A DNA stretch of 64,000 nucleotides from Klebsiella pneumoniae (GTDB lineage Bacteria > Desulfobacterota > Binatia > UBA12015), in contig CAMBZJ010000001.1 in NCBI GenBank assembly GCA_945872365.1, forward strand, positions 113,454-177,453, in the 5' to 3' direction. Position numbers and translations under genes: made by a program. The notes beneath the pieces are model-generated. The model saw only the letters and a program-made list of their open reading frames with translations. It was not told the origin of the DNA and made no database searches. Shown here piece by piece: positions 36,389 through 46,661 of this stretch. Numbering within the stretch: position 1 is the first letter of the stretch; every line of letters begins with the position of its first letter.

Positions 36389-37891
36389 TCAGCCCCAGAG
36401 CCAGCCCATCACCCGCAGCGCCCACTCGATCGGCTTGCGGCGATAGGGAAACCAGGGCGCGTCTTTGCGGTGGCGGCCGCGATCGATGCGCAGCGCCTGC
36501 GGCCGGGTGAAGACCCGGACCCCGTCGACGCCGCCGTGACGCGAACCGACCCCGCTCTGCTTCACGCCGCCGAAGGGAAGGTCGGCATCGCCCGCGTTCA
36601 GGATGCAGTCGTTCACGCAGGCCGACCCGGCCTCGATCCGCTCGGCGACGGCGCGCCCGCGGGCGAGGTCGGTCGTCCAGACGCTCGCGTTCAAGCCGAA
36701 CGGCGTCGCGTTGGCGAGCGCGATCGCCTCCTCGGCGTCGCGCACCCGCTGCACGGCCACCACCGGGCCGAAGGTCTCGTCGTTCATGACCCGCATCGTC
36801 GGGCGGACGTCGACGAGCACGGTCGGCGCATAGAACTGCTCGCCGAGTTCGGGCAGTCGGTGCCCCCCGACGAGCGCCGTCGCACCGTCGCGCACCGCCT
36901 CCTCAACCTGGGCCGCGACGATCTCGACCTGGCGCGGCGTGGTGAGCGGGCCGAGTTCGACCTCGGCCGTGTTCGGCCCCACGCGCAGGAGGCGCACCCG
37001 GTCGACCAGCCGGCGCACGAACTCGTCGGCGATCGCGTCCACGACGTAGATGCGCTCGATCGACATGCAGACCTGCCCGGTCATGAAGAAGCCGCCCCAG
37101 ACGGCCGCGTTCACAGCGCGTTCGAGCGGCGCGTCCTCGAGCACGATCATCGGATCCTTGCCGCCGAGTTCGAGCAGCACCGGCACGAGCCGGCGGGCGG
37201 CCCGCTCCATTACCCGACGACCGGTCTCAGGCGAGCCGGTGACCGCGACCATGTCGACGTGGTCGACGAGCGCCGCACCGGTCTGTCCATCGCCGGTCAC
37301 GCAGGCGAGCACGTCGGGCGGGAGCGCGGAAGCGAGCGCCTCGACCGCGCGGCGCACGGCGAGCGGTGTGGCCTCGGAGGGTTTCACGACGACCGTGTTC
37401 CCCGCCGCGAGCGCATGCACCGCGTCGCCGAGCGTGAGCGTGAGCGGTGCATTCCACGGGCCGATGACGCCGACCACGCCGTAGGGGACGTGGCGCACGA
37501 TCCGCTTCTTGCCGCGCGGGAGGCGCGTTCCGACCGGCTCCGGGCGCAGCGCGCGCGGCGCGAACCGGAGCGCCGAGCGGATGTCGAGGCAGACCGCGAA
37601 GACCTCGCCGACCACGTCGTTGACCGGCTTGCCGGTCTCCGAGCCGAGCAGGTCGACGAGTTCCCGCCGCACCCCCACGAAGGACTTGCGCGCGGCGCGC
37701 AGCGCCCGGGCGCGGCCGGTGGTCCCCATCGCCTCCCACGCCGGCCGTGCGGCGCGCGCCCGGGCGACACGCACCGCGACCACCTCGGGAGCGTCGTTCG
37801 GCACCTCACCGACGACCCGCCCGGTCGCCGGGTCGCGCACCGCGATCGGCGAGCGCGCTGCGGCGGCGACGTCGACCGGCCTCGACTGCAT
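36389..37891 (-). CDS. Aldehyde dehydrogenase family protein
   Basis: 500 residues. Seen: PYGVVGVIGPWNAPLTLTLGD (NAD site), VKPSEATPLAV, VTGSPETGRRV, the general-base Glu in LELGGKDPMIV, and the nucleophile Cys in GFFMTGQVCMSIERIYV. The last 30 residues carry a hydrophobic-aromatic tail (EWALRVMGWLWG), a possible membrane-peripheral tail. Oxidises an aldehyde to the acid, plausibly a fatty or terpenoid aldehyde given the adjacent P450. ATG 37891 is preferred over the TTG at 37909 because of the AGGGAAGGGG ribosome site between. Confidence 0.92.
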   Translation of the reverse strand: MQSRPVDVAAAARSPIAVRDPATGRVVGEVPNDAPEVVAVRVARARAARPAWEAMGTTGRARALRAARKSFVGVRRELVDLLGSETGKPVNDVVGEVFAVCLDIRSALRFAPRALRPEPVGTRLPRGKKRIVRHVPYGVVGVIGPWNAPLTLTLGDAVHALAAGNTVVVKPSEATPLAVRRAVEALASALPPDVLACVTGDGQTGAALVDHVDMVAVTGSPETGRRVMERAARRLVPVLLELGGKDPMIVLEDAPLERAVNAAVWGGFFMTGQVCMSIERIYVVDAIADEFVRRLVDRVRLLRVGPNTAEVELGPLTTPRQVEIVAAQVEEAVRDGATALVGGHRLPELGEQFYAPTVLVDVRPTMRVMNDETFGPVVAVQRVRDAEEAIALANATPFGLNASVWTTDLARGRAVAERIEAGSACVNDCILNAGDADLPFGGVKQSGVGSRHGGVDGVRVFTRPQALRIDRGRHRKDAPWFPYRRKPIEWALRVMGWLWG

Positions 37892-37905
37892 CGTCGCCCC
37901 TTCCC

Positions 37906-39087
37906 TCAACGCCGGAGCACGACCGGCAGGTGCTCGATCCCGCGCATCACGGTCGACGGGAGCCGCACCACCGGCCCCGCAGGCTCGAGGCCGGGGAAGC
38001 GCTCCAGAATCTCCTCGAACGCGATCCGCCCCTCCATGCGCGCCAGCACCGCGCCCAGGCAGAAGTGTTCGCCGAATCCGAAGGCGACGTGGCGAGTCGC
38101 GTCGCGCGAGACCCGGAACTCCTCGGCGTCGTCCCCGAAGACGCCGGGGTCGCGGTTCGCGGCCGCGTAGACCATGAGCACATGATCGCCCTCGCGCAGA
38201 GTCGAACCGCAGGCCTCCACGTCGCGCGTCGCGGTGCGCAGGAAACCGGCGATCGGGCTGCCCCAGCGCAGCATCTCCTCGACCGCGCGCGGGACGAGCG
38301 CACGATCGGCGACGAGAGCCGCGTATTCGGCCGGCCGCCCGGCGAGCGCGTCGACGCCGTGCGAGATCAGGTTGCGCGTCGTCTCGTTGCCGGCGACCAG
38401 CAGGGTCATGCAGAACATGAGGATGTCGAAGTCCTCGAGGCGCTCCCCGTCGATCTCGCCGTGGGCGAGCAGCGAGACCAGGTCGTCGCCGGGTTGCCGG
38501 CGGCGCTCGGCCAGCACCCCGGCGAAGTAGCCGACGAGTTCGGCCGCCTGGGTCATGTTCCCGGGGGTCTGCTTCGTGCCGGCCTCGATCACCGCGTCGG
38601 ACCAGGTCTTGAAACGGTCGCGATCGCTGCCGGGTACGCCCAGCATCTCGGCGATCACGATGATCGGCAGGGGCGAGGAGACCTCGGCGACGAAATCGAC
38701 CTCGACTCCGGGCTCCACCGCTGCGAGAAGTTCGCGCACGATCCGGCGGATGTCGGCCTCGAGCGCCCGGAGCCGGCCGGGCGCGAAGGCCGGCTGGACG
38801 AGCTTGCGGTACTTCGCGTGCTCGGGCGGGTCCATGTAGATGATCGACTCGCGCGGCATGAGTTGCCGCTGGAGATCGGCGGGCAGGACGCCGCGACTCG
38901 AACAGAAAGTCGCGGGATCCCGCGACAGGGCCACCACGTCGTCGAGCCGGGTGGCTACCCAGAGCCCGGCCGCCGCATCGCGCTGCAGGCCGGGGCGCGA
39001 GCGCAGTTCCCGGTAGTGCGGAAAGGGATCGCCGGCGAGGAAGTCCGGATCGTCGATCCGGTGCGTCGATTCGTTCGGTCCGGCCAT
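37906..39087 (-). CDS. Cytochrome P450
   Basis: 393 residues, soluble bacterial type without a membrane anchor. Seen: the I-helix oxygen-binding motif VAGNETTRN (about 244-252), the meander region with an ExxR-like helix (AVEEMLRWGSP precedes FLRTATRD), and the heme loop VAFGFGEHFCLGAVLARME with the Cys ligand. A monooxygenase needing ferredoxin partners, not seen nearby. Operon with the aldehyde dehydrogenase (15-base gap) and nitroreductase. The substrate is not known. The start is backed by a TTGACC-N17-TAAGCG element 35 bases upstream. Confidence 0.93.
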   Translation of the reverse strand: MAGPNESTHRIDDPDFLAGDPFPHYRELRSRPGLQRDAAAGLWVATRLDDVVALSRDPATFCSSRGVLPADLQRQLMPRESIIYMDPPEHAKYRKLVQPAFAPGRLRALEADIRRIVRELLAAVEPGVEVDFVAEVSSPLPIIVIAEMLGVPGSDRDRFKTWSDAVIEAGTKQTPGNMTQAAELVGYFAGVLAERRRQPGDDLVSLLAHGEIDGERLEDFDILMFCMTLLVAGNETTRNLISHGVDALAGRPAEYAALVADRALVPRAVEEMLRWGSPIAGFLRTATRDVEACGSTLREGDHVLMVYAAANRDPGVFGDDAEEFRVSRDATRHVAFGFGEHFCLGAVLARMEGRIAFEEILERFPGLEPAGPVVRLPSTVMRGIEHLPVVLRR

Positions 39088-39093
39088 GCCGCG

Positions 39094-39122
39094 CGCTTAT
39101 GCCCCGCGGGCCCGAAGGTCAA
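39094..39122 (-). promoter_or_regulatory. Putative leaderless promoter of the P450-ALDH operon
   Basis: Minus strand: TTGACC (39117-39122), exact 17-base spacer, TAAGCG (39094-39099), and the ATG (39087) at the predicted transcription start. Confidence 0.55.
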
Positions 39123-39134
39123 AGGCCACGGCGA

Positions 39135-39542
39135 TCAGGAGAGCAGCGCTTCCCGAAAACGCGCTGCGACCGAAGCCGCGGTGGCTCGCGCATCGGCGAC
39201 GATCGCGTCGAACGAAGCGCGGATCTCCGACCACGACTCGTCGGCCGCATCGCCGACCCGGGCGAGTTTTCCCGCCGCCTCGCGCTGGCGGGAGCGCAGA
39301 CCCCGCAACTGCTCGGCGGCCTCGCGGCGCAGGCCGAGGATCCGCTCGCGTGCCTGGTGGCGAATGCCGCGCTCGGCGAAGTGGAGGCCCGCGCCGACGT
39401 CCCCGATCGAGACCTCGAGGCGGCGCACGCCCTGCTGCATTTCCCGGTAGGCGGCTCGCCACTGCGGGCTGCGGCCCCCGGCCGACACGGCCTTGCGCTG
39501 CGTGCCGCTTGCGCTGACGCGTCCGCTGGTTCGCTTCGCCAT
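39135..39542 (-). CDS. Small coiled-coil protein of unknown function
   Basis: 135 residues, no family recognised. Seen: a basic Ser/Lys-rich N-terminal tail (1-25), then almost entirely helical heptads rich in Ala, Arg and Glu (about 35-130), with no Cys and no membrane segment. A GGAGGAG ribosome site precedes the ATG. It may be a DNA-associated or scaffold protein. It starts 15 bases after the stop of the serine hydrolase gene and could share its transcript. Confidence 0.6.
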   Translation of the reverse strand: MAKRTSGRVSASGTQRKAVSAGGRSPQWRAAYREMQQGVRRLEVSIGDVGAGLHFAERGIRHQARERILGLRREAAEQLRGLRSRQREAAGKLARVGDAADESWSEIRASFDAIVADARATAASVAARFREALLS

Positions 39543-39556
39543 GCAGGCTCCTCCGG

Positions 39557-40927
39557 TCAGACCGAGCTCTTCGCGAGCCCCGAAGGGTGCTGCGAAGCCA
39601 AGTCGATCGCCGCGGCGGATTCAGGCCGCGTCGCGGGCGCCGGCAGGGCGGGCCTGGCCGCCGCCGTGCTGCGCACGAGGGAGCGACGGCGGGCCGATGC
39701 CGACTCGAGCACGGCCGAGGTGATCCGCACGATCCGCAGGTCGCCGAACGGAGTGCCCATGCCGCTGTTCACGATGAGTGCCGCGGAAAGTTCACGGCCC
39801 GGATCGGCCCATGCACCCGATCCCCCGAAGCCGAAGTGTCCGTAGGCGCCGTGCACGACGCCGCGCAGCGTGAAGACGCCGTGCCACCCGAGCCTCCAGC
39901 GCATGTCGAAAGGGATCACGCGGCGCTCCTTGGTCGGCTCCTGCAACTCCGTCGCGCGACGCAGGGTCTCCCGTGAGATCAGGCGGACACCGTCGATCTC
40001 GCCGCCCCCGGCCAGCGCCGCGTACATGCGGGCGAGCGAGCGCGCGGTGAACAAGCCATTGGCCGCCGGGATCGCCGCACGCAGCGTGTCGGCCCCGCCG
40101 AAGTCGAAGCTCTTGATTCCGCGCGGGGCGAGAGCGTCGAGCAGGCTCTCCGCGTCGAACTCGACGCCGCCGAGCCGCAGCGCGCGATGCAGGATCGATC
40201 CGACGCCGGCGAGCACCGTCGAGCCCGGTCCGGTCTCGGCCGCTTGGACGAGCGACATCGTGCTGAACCAACTCTCCGGCGGCCAGATAAGCTTTGCCGC
40301 GCGCGGCAAAGCGTCCTCCGGCGCTCCGATGTAGAGACCGTCGAGCCCGAGCGGCCCGGCGATCTCCTCCTGTACGAGTTGCGGGAAGGGGCGGCCGGTC
40401 ACGCGGCGCAGGATCTCGCCGACGATAAAGCCATAGGTGAGCCCGTGGTAGCCCGTGCGCTCGCCCGGCCGATGGATCGGCGGCGTTCGCTCGATCGCGG
40501 CGATCATGTGCTCCCAGTCGAGCATGCGATCGGCCGAGTCGATCATCTGGCGGATGTGGTAGAGGCCGGACTGGTGCGAGAGCACGTGCCGGACGGTGAT
40601 GCGTTCCTTGCCGGCCTGCGCGAATTCGGGCCAGTGCTTCGCGACCATGTCGTCGTAGTCGAGCAATCCCTGGTCGACCATCCGGTGCACCAGCGTCGTC
40701 GCGACACCCTTGGTCGTCGAGAAGCTCGGCGACATCGTGTCGCGCATCCAGGGATGCCCGGTCTCGTCGCGGACGCCGCCCCAGAGGTCCACCACGCATT
40801 CGCCGCGGTGGTACACGCAGGCCGCGGCACCGCCGGGGTAGCGCTTGATCTGGTCGCGAAGAACGTCGGCCACCGGCTGGAAGTCCGGGTGCAGCGAACC
40901 GTCGAGATTGCGTGTCCTGGCCGTCAA
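39557..40927 (-). CDS. Beta-lactamase family serine hydrolase (class C/EstB-like)
   Basis: 456 residues from a TTG start with a GGGGAGGGG ribosome site. Seen: the SxxK active site [11 protein letters not shown] (nucleophile Ser and Lys), a YHGLTYGF segment matching the Tyr-x-Asn region in position, and [13 protein letters not shown] in place of the KTG box. This is the build of esterases such as EstB and of the LACTB group. No signal peptide, so cytoplasmic. The last 40 residues are Ala/Ser-rich. The likely activity is ester hydrolysis on acyl compounds. An upstream frame extension is Gly/Arg-rich and was rejected. Confidence 0.88.
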   Translation of the reverse strand: MTARTRNLDGSLHPDFQPVADVLRDQIKRYPGGAAACVYHRGECVVDLWGGVRDETGHPWMRDTMSPSFSTTKGVATTLVHRMVDQGLLDYDDMVAKHWPEFAQAGKERITVRHVLSHQSGLYHIRQMIDSADRMLDWEHMIAAIERTPPIHRPGERTGYHGLTYGFIVGEILRRVTGRPFPQLVQEEIAGPLGLDGLYIGAPEDALPRAAKLIWPPESWFSTMSLVQAAETGPGSTVLAGVGSILHRALRLGGVEFDAESLLDALAPRGIKSFDFGGADTLRAAIPAANGLFTARSLARMYAALAGGGEIDGVRLISRETLRRATELQEPTKERRVIPFDMRWRLGWHGVFTLRGVVHGAYGHFGFGGSGAWADPGRELSAALIVNSGMGTPFGDLRIVRITSAVLESASARRRSLVRSTAAARPALPAPATRPESAAAIDLASQHPSGLAKSSV

Positions 40928-41170
40928 GTCTGCCCCTCCCCTACCCTCGACCGCAAGAACCCTACCAGCCGCCGGGGCGCAAGCAGCCCCTGCGCCGTCG
41001 CCGGGAAGTCCGCATCGCCGCTTCGACCCGGAGTCTCGACCGCCATCGCCGGGCCCGCGCCACCGCCCGCGCCCGCCCGACGCAAATCCCCGCGCGACGG
41101 GCTTCGATCGCGCGCCTCGGCTAGTCTCGCGGGCATCGGCCGCCGTCGGCCGGGAAGGAGCGACCCCGCC

Positions 41171-42385
41171 ATGGACTTCGATCTCTCCGAGCGCGCGAGC
41201 CGGTACGTCGACCTCGTCGAGCACTTCGTGCGCGAGCGCATCGTGCCGGCCGAGCCGGTCTACTTCTCGCAGCTCGAGCACACCGACGACTGGACGCGCT
41301 GGCGCATCCCGCCGATCATCGAGGAACTCAAGGCGGAGGCGCGCGCGGCCGGCCTCTGGAACCTCTTTCTTCCCGACGCGGAATACGGGGTCGGTCTCGA
41401 CAACCGCGATTACGCGTCGGTCGCGGAGATCACCGGCCGCAGCTTCATCGCGCCCGAAGTCTTTAACTGCAATGCACCGGACACCGGCAACGCCGAGGTG
41501 CTGGTCAAGTACGGCAGCGCGGAGCAGAAGGAGCGCTGGCTGAAACCCCTGCTCGCCGGCGAGATCCGCTCGGGCTTCGCGATGACCGAGCCGGCGGTCG
41601 CGTCGAGCGACGCGACGAATATGAAGGCGACCTGCGAGGTCCAGGGCGACCAGGTCGTACTGAACGGCCAGAAGTGGTGGACGAGCGGAGCCGGCGACCC
41701 GCGCTGCGGCTTTCTGATCTTCATGGGCGTGACCGACCCGAACGCCGACCGCCACCAGCGCCACTCGATGGTTCTCGTACCGATGGACGCACCCGGCGTG
41801 AAGGTCCTGCGCATGCTGCCGGTCTTCGGCCACCTCGACGAGCCGCACGGGCACGCCGAGATCGTCTTCGACGACGTTCGCCTGCCGCGCTCGAACTTCA
41901 TCGCGGGACCGGGGCGCGGCTTCGAGGTCGCGCAGGGCCGCCTCGGCCCGGGCCGCATCCACCACTGCATGCGCGCGATCGGCGCCGCCGAACGCGCGCT
42001 CCAGCGCCTGTGCGAGCGCTCGCTCAGCCGGATCGCCTTCGGCAAGACGCTGTCGAATCTCGGCGGCAACCGCGACGTGATCGCCGACTGCCGCATGGCG
42101 ATCGATCAGGCCCGGCTGCTGACGCTCAAGGCGGCCTGGGAACTCGACCGCTTTGGAACCTTCGGCGCGCTGACGAGCATCTCGGCGATCAAGGTCGTCG
42201 CGCCCAACATGCTCCAGCGCGTGGTCGACGCCGCGATCCAGATCCACGGCGGCGAGGGCGTGACCGACCCCGAGTTGTCGCGGATCATGGCGATGGCGCG
42301 CGTACTGCGCATCGCCGACGGACCCGACGAGGTCCACCGCGGCATGGTCGCCCGTCTCGAACTCGCGAAATACACCCGGAAGTGA
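41171..42385 (+). CDS. Acyl-CoA dehydrogenase family protein (ACAD10/11-like)
   Basis: 404 residues. Seen: [18 protein letters not shown] (FAD site), [36 protein letters not shown], and [35 protein letters not shown] near the C-terminus, typical of the ACAD10/11-type branch that acts on long-chain or unusual acyl-CoAs. AAGGAG ribosome site at 41150s. A perfect 10-bp stem hairpin follows the stop. Transcribed divergently from the serine hydrolase. Confidence 0.93.
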   Translation: MDFDLSERASRYVDLVEHFVRERIVPAEPVYFSQLEHTDDWTRWRIPPIIEELKAEARAAGLWNLFLPDAEYGVGLDNRDYASVAEITGRSFIAPEVFNCNAPDTGNAEVLVKYGSAEQKERWLKPLLAGEIRSGFAMTEPAVASSDATNMKATCEVQGDQVVLNGQKWWTSGAGDPRCGFLIFMGVTDPNADRHQRHSMVLVPMDAPGVKVLRMLPVFGHLDEPHGHAEIVFDDVRLPRSNFIAGPGRGFEVAQGRLGPGRIHHCMRAIGAAERALQRLCERSLSRIAFGKTLSNLGGNRDVIADCRMAIDQARLLTLKAAWELDRFGTFGALTSISAIKVVAPNMLQRVVDAAIQIHGGEGVTDPELSRIMAMARVLRIADGPDEVHRGMVARLELAKYTRK

Positions 42386-42432
42386 CGCCGGGCCGGTCGG
42401 CGGTCGCCGCCGGCCGCCGCGACGGCGGTCGC

Positions 42433-42460
42433 CCTGAGCGGGCTCCGGCGCCCGCTCAGG
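42433..42460. terminator. Bidirectional terminator hairpin
   Basis: CCTGAGCGGG (42433-42442) and CCCGCTCAGG (42451-42460) are perfect inverted arms with an 8-base loop between the convergent acyl-CoA dehydrogenase and DUF1501 genes. The right arm contains the DUF1501 stop codon. Confidence 0.6.
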
Positions 42461-43928
42461 CCTTGAAGAGCGGCAGCCCGCCCGCCGGTCGCACGAGGTC
42501 GAAGTTCGGGCTCTGCCACTGCTCGTCGGCGGCGAGTGCCGCGACCGAGTCGGTCGGGAGGAGCGCCGCCGCCTGCGCCGCGGAGAGGCCGAGCCAGTGC
42601 TTGAGCGTCGTCCCGTACACGTCGCGGGTGTCGGTCGAACGGAAGGCCCCGGACTGCGCGTAGACGGTGTTGCCGTCGTCGTCCCAGGCGCTCTCGGCGA
42701 TGTTCGGGTGGTTGCCGTAAACGCCGCCGTTCACCTTGCCACCGACCAAGAACATCGGCCCCTGCGAGCCGTGGTCGGTGCCGTTGTCGTTCTGCATCGG
42801 GCGGCGCGAGAACTCGCTCCACACCAAGACCGCGACCTTGTCCGAGAGTCCGGAGTCGATCTGCTCGAGGTCGTCGAAGAACAACCGCAGCGCGGCCCCG
42901 ACCTCGGCATGCAGCGAGAAGTGCTGCCCCGTGGGATCGGCCCCCTTCTGGTCGGAGTGGGTGTCGTAGCCGCCATTGCGCAGGTGGAAGTAGCGGGCCG
43001 CGACGTTCGGCGTACCCGCCGCGACGCCCTGGATGATCCGCGCGATCTCGCGGAAATCGTAGCCGAGACTGCGGTCGAGTTCGCCGTAGGCGGCGTGGAG
43101 CGGCGTCCGGCCGAGCGTATGGTAACTCTCGCTGCTCTCGAGCGTCGCGGTGCCCGTGGTGCCGATGTTCGCATAGGGTGGTGCCACGACGTGCTGCTGG
43201 CAGGCGGCGAGGAAGGCCGCGCGCTTGGCGGCGACGTCGGCAGCGTCGTCGCTCGGATCGTAGGGGAAGTCGAAATCGTCGAGCCGCTCGATCGCCAGCA
43301 CGCCGGTCGCGCTCTGGCGGAGTTCCGCCGCGACCGAACGCTCGATGCAGGCCCCGGGGACTTCGGTGGCCCCGTAACGGGCCGCCAGGTGTCGGCCGAG
43401 CCAGCCGCCCCCGGCGTAGGCGCCGAGGGAGAAGGGGTTCGCGCTGCTCCAGATCGAGTGGGCCTCGGCGTGCGAGAGGCTGTAGTCGGGATAGCCGCAC
43501 CCCTGGACCACGGCGACCTTGCCCTGCTGGTAGAGCGAGTAGAGTCCGCCGGCGCCCGCCCCGACGCCCGGCACGCCACCGGAGCCGGGGTGCAGCCCGA
43601 GGGCCGCCCCGGTGTTCGGATCCGCGCCCGAAATCCCGGCGACTGCGAGCGGGAGCAGACTCGACGACGCCAGGCGCAGGCCGCCGTTGCCGGCGAGACG
43701 CGCATGCTCGTAGTCGCTGCGCAGCGTGCCGCCGCCGTCGTCGATCGGCGTCACGGTATTCAAGCCGTCGTTGCCGCCGTCGAGATGCAACACCACGAAG
43801 TAGCGATCGAGGCCGGGGGTCGCGAGCGCGCCGCGCACGAAGGGGTGGCCGAAGAGCCCTGGGCCGAGAAGCGTTCCGGCGGTCGCGAGACCGCCGCGCC
43901 GGAGAAACTGTCGCCGCGTGATGGCCAT
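42456..43928 (-). CDS. DUF1501 domain protein, Tat-exported
   Basis: 490 residues. Seen: a twin-arginine signal ITRRQFLRRGGLATAGTLLG, then DGGNDGLNTVTPIDD, YDTHSDQ, WSEFSRRPMQNDNGTDHGSQGPMFLVGG, the metal-site-like motifs of the alkaline-phosphatase-like DUF1501 family. Role unknown; such proteins are regularly encoded next to DUF1800 proteins, as here. AGGAGG ribosome site, 10 bases after the DUF1800 stop, so one operon. Confidence 0.92.
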   Translation of the reverse strand: MAITRRQFLRRGGLATAGTLLGPGLFGHPFVRGALATPGLDRYFVVLHLDGGNDGLNTVTPIDDGGGTLRSDYEHARLAGNGGLRLASSSLLPLAVAGISGADPNTGAALGLHPGSGGVPGVGAGAGGLYSLYQQGKVAVVQGCGYPDYSLSHAEAHSIWSSANPFSLGAYAGGGWLGRHLAARYGATEVPGACIERSVAAELRQSATGVLAIERLDDFDFPYDPSDDAADVAAKRAAFLAACQQHVVAPPYANIGTTGTATLESSESYHTLGRTPLHAAYGELDRSLGYDFREIARIIQGVAAGTPNVAARYFHLRNGGYDTHSDQKGADPTGQHFSLHAEVGAALRLFFDDLEQIDSGLSDKVAVLVWSEFSRRPMQNDNGTDHGSQGPMFLVGGKVNGGVYGNHPNIAESAWDDDGNTVYAQSGAFRSTDTRDVYGTTLKHWLGLSAAQAAALLPTDSVAALAADEQWQSPNFDLVRPAGGLPLFKA

Positions 43929-43938
43929 GTAGCGCCTC

Positions 43939-45402
43939 CTAGTGAAGGTGGTAGGCCGGCGTCTGCATCACCAGCACGAAGAGTCCGTGGATCTTGCGGC
44001 GCACCTCCGAGTCGTTGGCGAGGTTCACCGGACCGCCGAGAAATGCCTTGAACGCGGCGATCTCGCCCGCCGAAAGGTCGTCTTTCACTCCCAGGTACTC
44101 GGCCACCGCGTTCACCACGACGTCGGGATCACCCGAGCTGAGCCCGAGGAGGGTGAGCGGCGCGAATCCCTCCGCGTAGCGCGCGGCCACGTCTCGGACG
44201 AAGCCGTAGCGGGCGAGCAGCGTCGCGCTGCTGACCCAACTCGACTCCCAGTCCCAGCCGAACACGCTCGGCGGCTCGAGGACCGTCTGGCCCATGTTCT
44301 GCATGTGGTCGAGGAGCCCGCCGTAGCGGCCGCCGGGTATGTACTTGTACCGCCCCTTCGGCTTCATGCCGAGCACGCGGAGCGTGCCCACCGCCAGGTC
44401 GACCGGCCAGCGCACCGACTTGAGGCTCCGGTCCGAGAGACTGTCGTAGAAGCGGTCGTGGACCAGGATCTCGCGCACCAGAGCGGCCACGTTCCAGGAC
44501 GCCGTGAAGCCGGAGGTCGCGATCACCTCGTCGATCGCGTCGAGTTGGGACGACGGCACCTCGATCGTCGAGAACCCGCCGTGCGCGAAGTACTCGAAGA
44601 GTCGCTTCGCCGTGCGCCGCGCGACCGTATTCTCGCCCTCCCAGTCGCGGTGCTCGAAGATGACGTCGACGACCTGGTCGATCTCGCCGGCGCCCTCGCC
44701 CGCCTGGGCGAAATCGCGTCCGCCGGACCCGAAGCCGCCGGTGGACTTGTAGATCACCTTCGGGCCGCGCACGGACGCGAACTCGGCGGCGAAGTCATGC
44801 GCATAGTCCCGGAAGACCGGCTTCGTCCTGGAGTAGCCCCAGCCGGTGAAGGCGCGGGCGATCTGCACGATGTCGGCCTGCGTGTAGTTCGCGTCGCTCT
44901 CGCCGCCGCGCAGGTTCCGGGTGCCGAGCGTGAACAGTTCCTGCAGTTCTCGGGCGTAGTTCTCGTTGGGGAACGGCTTGTCGTTGCGGACCGTATCGAG
45001 GTACTCGATCATCGCAGGGTCGCGGTTGATCCCCTTCACCAGATCCTTGAAGCTGCCGACGCCGTTCTGGCGCAGGTACTGGTTCTGCTGCGCCATGAGC
45101 TTCACCGACTCCACCTTGGAGTAGGCGGTCGCGAAGTGGTCGTGCCAGAAGAGCGTCAGCTTCTCGGCGAGTGGCTGGGTCGTCTTGAGCATCCAGCCGA
45201 TCCAGTTGTCGTGGATGTTGGAGTAGTAGCGGCCGCCGGGCTTGAAGCCCTTCGGGTTGAAACGCACGATCCGGTCGGCGGCGTCGCCCACCGTCGCCGA
45301 ACTCGCGAGCAGGCGGTCGATCTCGGCCGGCATCGCACCGAAACCGGTGCGACGCAGCAGGTGTCGAGCCTTCGCCCTCGTCAGAACATCGCCCTGAGCC
45401 AT
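43939..45402 (-). CDS. DUF1800 domain protein
   Basis: 487 residues. Seen: AKARHLLRRTGFGAMPAEIDRL at the N-terminus, LTLFWHDHFATAY, NENYARELQELFTLG and FGWDWESSW, all family hallmarks. No strong signal peptide at the chosen start (ATG 45402, GGAGAAGG site). The function of DUF1800 is unknown. It is the first gene of the DUF1800-DUF1501 operon, a pair common in Planctomycetes, Myxococcota and other environmental bacteria. Confidence 0.92.
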   Translation of the reverse strand: MAQGDVLTRAKARHLLRRTGFGAMPAEIDRLLASSATVGDAADRIVRFNPKGFKPGGRYYSNIHDNWIGWMLKTTQPLAEKLTLFWHDHFATAYSKVESVKLMAQQNQYLRQNGVGSFKDLVKGINRDPAMIEYLDTVRNDKPFPNENYARELQELFTLGTRNLRGGESDANYTQADIVQIARAFTGWGYSRTKPVFRDYAHDFAAEFASVRGPKVIYKSTGGFGSGGRDFAQAGEGAGEIDQVVDVIFEHRDWEGENTVARRTAKRLFEYFAHGGFSTIEVPSSQLDAIDEVIATSGFTASWNVAALVREILVHDRFYDSLSDRSLKSVRWPVDLAVGTLRVLGMKPKGRYKYIPGGRYGGLLDHMQNMGQTVLEPPSVFGWDWESSWVSSATLLARYGFVRDVAARYAEGFAPLTLLGLSSGDPDVVVNAVAEYLGVKDDLSAGEIAAFKAFLGGPVNLANDSEVRRKIHGLFVLVMQTPAYHLH

Positions 45403-45638
45403 GCCGCCTTCTCCGTCAATTCCGGGGGAGGATGCGGCCCGCCGCCGCAACGCCCCGCAACGCCCCGCGAGCATAACCAGTTCGCCCGGATTCGGTCAAG
45501 GTGCTTTCTTCGCGAATGGAAAGATCGCCCGCGCATGCCGAACGTCGGTCGAGACGGAACTGCGGTCGAGACGGGCAGGCTGGTCGGGCCGCGCCGAGCC
45601 GTTGTCCCCCGGACGCTCGAAGCGCTACGCCGCAGGAC

Positions 45639-46661
45639 ATGGAAGCGATCGTCCTCACGGCCCACGGTCCCGCGCGCACGGCCTTCGAGCGCCGCGAACT
45701 CCCCACGCCGGTCCCCGGGCCCGGGCAGGTGCGGATCGCGGTCGAGGCCTTCGGCCTCAACTACGCCGACGTTTCCGCGCGCCTCGGGACCTATCCCGAC
45801 ACGCCCCCGCTGCCGGGCGTCATCGGCTACGAGGTCGTCGGCCGCATCGACGCGCTCGGCGACGGCGTCGGCGGCCTGGCCGCGGGCCAGCGCGTCGCGG
45901 CGCTCACGCGCTTCGGCGGCTACGCGACAGCGGCCGTGACCGACGCGCGCGCGGTCGTCGCGATCCCCGACGACATGGACCCCGGCGTCGCGGTCGCGAT
46001 CCCGACCCAGGGCGGCACCGCCTGGTACTGCGCCGAGGAGATGGTCCGCCTGCACGAGGGCGACCACGTCCTCGTCCAGGCCGCCGCCGGCGGGGTCGGC
46101 ACCTTCCTCGTCCAGATCGCCAAGCGCCGCGGCTGCATCGTTTACGGCACGGCCGGATCGGCCGCGAAGCTCGACTACCTGCGCGCCCTGGGCGTCGACC
46201 ACCCCATCGACTACCGGCGCGAGGACTTCGCCCCCGCCGTGCGCCGCCTGCGCGGCGACGCGGGGCTCGACGTGGTGTTCGACTCGCTCGGCGGCTCCGC
46301 GGTGCGCAAGGGACTGGCACTGCTCGGCCCGGGCGGCCGGATCGTCTGCTTCGGTGCGGCCGAGCGCGAGGCCGGGCCGCTCCAGTTCGCCCGCGACCTG
46401 CGCTTCGCCGCATCCTTCGGCGTGGTGCACCCGATCCCGCTGCTCACGTCGAGCCGCTCGCTGCTCGGCGTCAACATGCTGCGCATCGCCGACGGGCGCC
46501 CCGACACACTCGGGCGTGTCCTGCGCGCGGTGGCGGATCGGGTGATCGCCGGCGATCTGCGCCCGACGGTCGGCGGGCGCTTCGGCGTCGATCGCATCGC
46601 CGACGCGCACGAGTTCCTCGCCGGCCGCGGCTCAACCGGCAAGATCGTCGTCAGCTGGTAG
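45639..46661 (+). CDS. Quinone oxidoreductase-type zinc-independent alcohol dehydrogenase
   Basis: 340 residues of the medium-chain dehydrogenase family. Seen: FGLNYADVSARLG, PPLPGVIGYEVVGRI, and the NADPH site VQAAAGGVGTFLVQIAKRRG. The catalytic zinc ligands (Cys, His-Glu) are absent, so it is a QOR-type enzyme that reduces quinones or enones with NADPH. It overlaps the convergent monooxygenase gene by 11 bases at its 3' end. Confidence 0.92.
   Translation: MEAIVLTAHGPARTAFERRELPTPVPGPGQVRIAVEAFGLNYADVSARLGTYPDTPPLPGVIGYEVVGRIDALGDGVGGLAAGQRVAALTRFGGYATAAVTDARAVVAIPDDMDPGVAVAIPTQGGTAWYCAEEMVRLHEGDHVLVQAAAGGVGTFLVQIAKRRGCIVYGTAGSAAKLDYLRALGVDHPIDYRREDFAPAVRRLRGDAGLDVVFDSLGGSAVRKGLALLGPGGRIVCFGAAEREAGPLQFARDLRFAASFGVVHPIPLLTSSRSLLGVNMLRIADGRPDTLGRVLRAVADRVIAGDLRPTVGGRFGVDRIADAHEFLAGRGSTGKIVVSW

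Noticed and set aside
39557..42337. Extended N-terminus of the serine hydrolase (926 codons)
   Set aside because: The upstream part is the antisense of the acyl-CoA dehydrogenase gene. A TTG with a strong ribosome site at 40927 gives a normal length.
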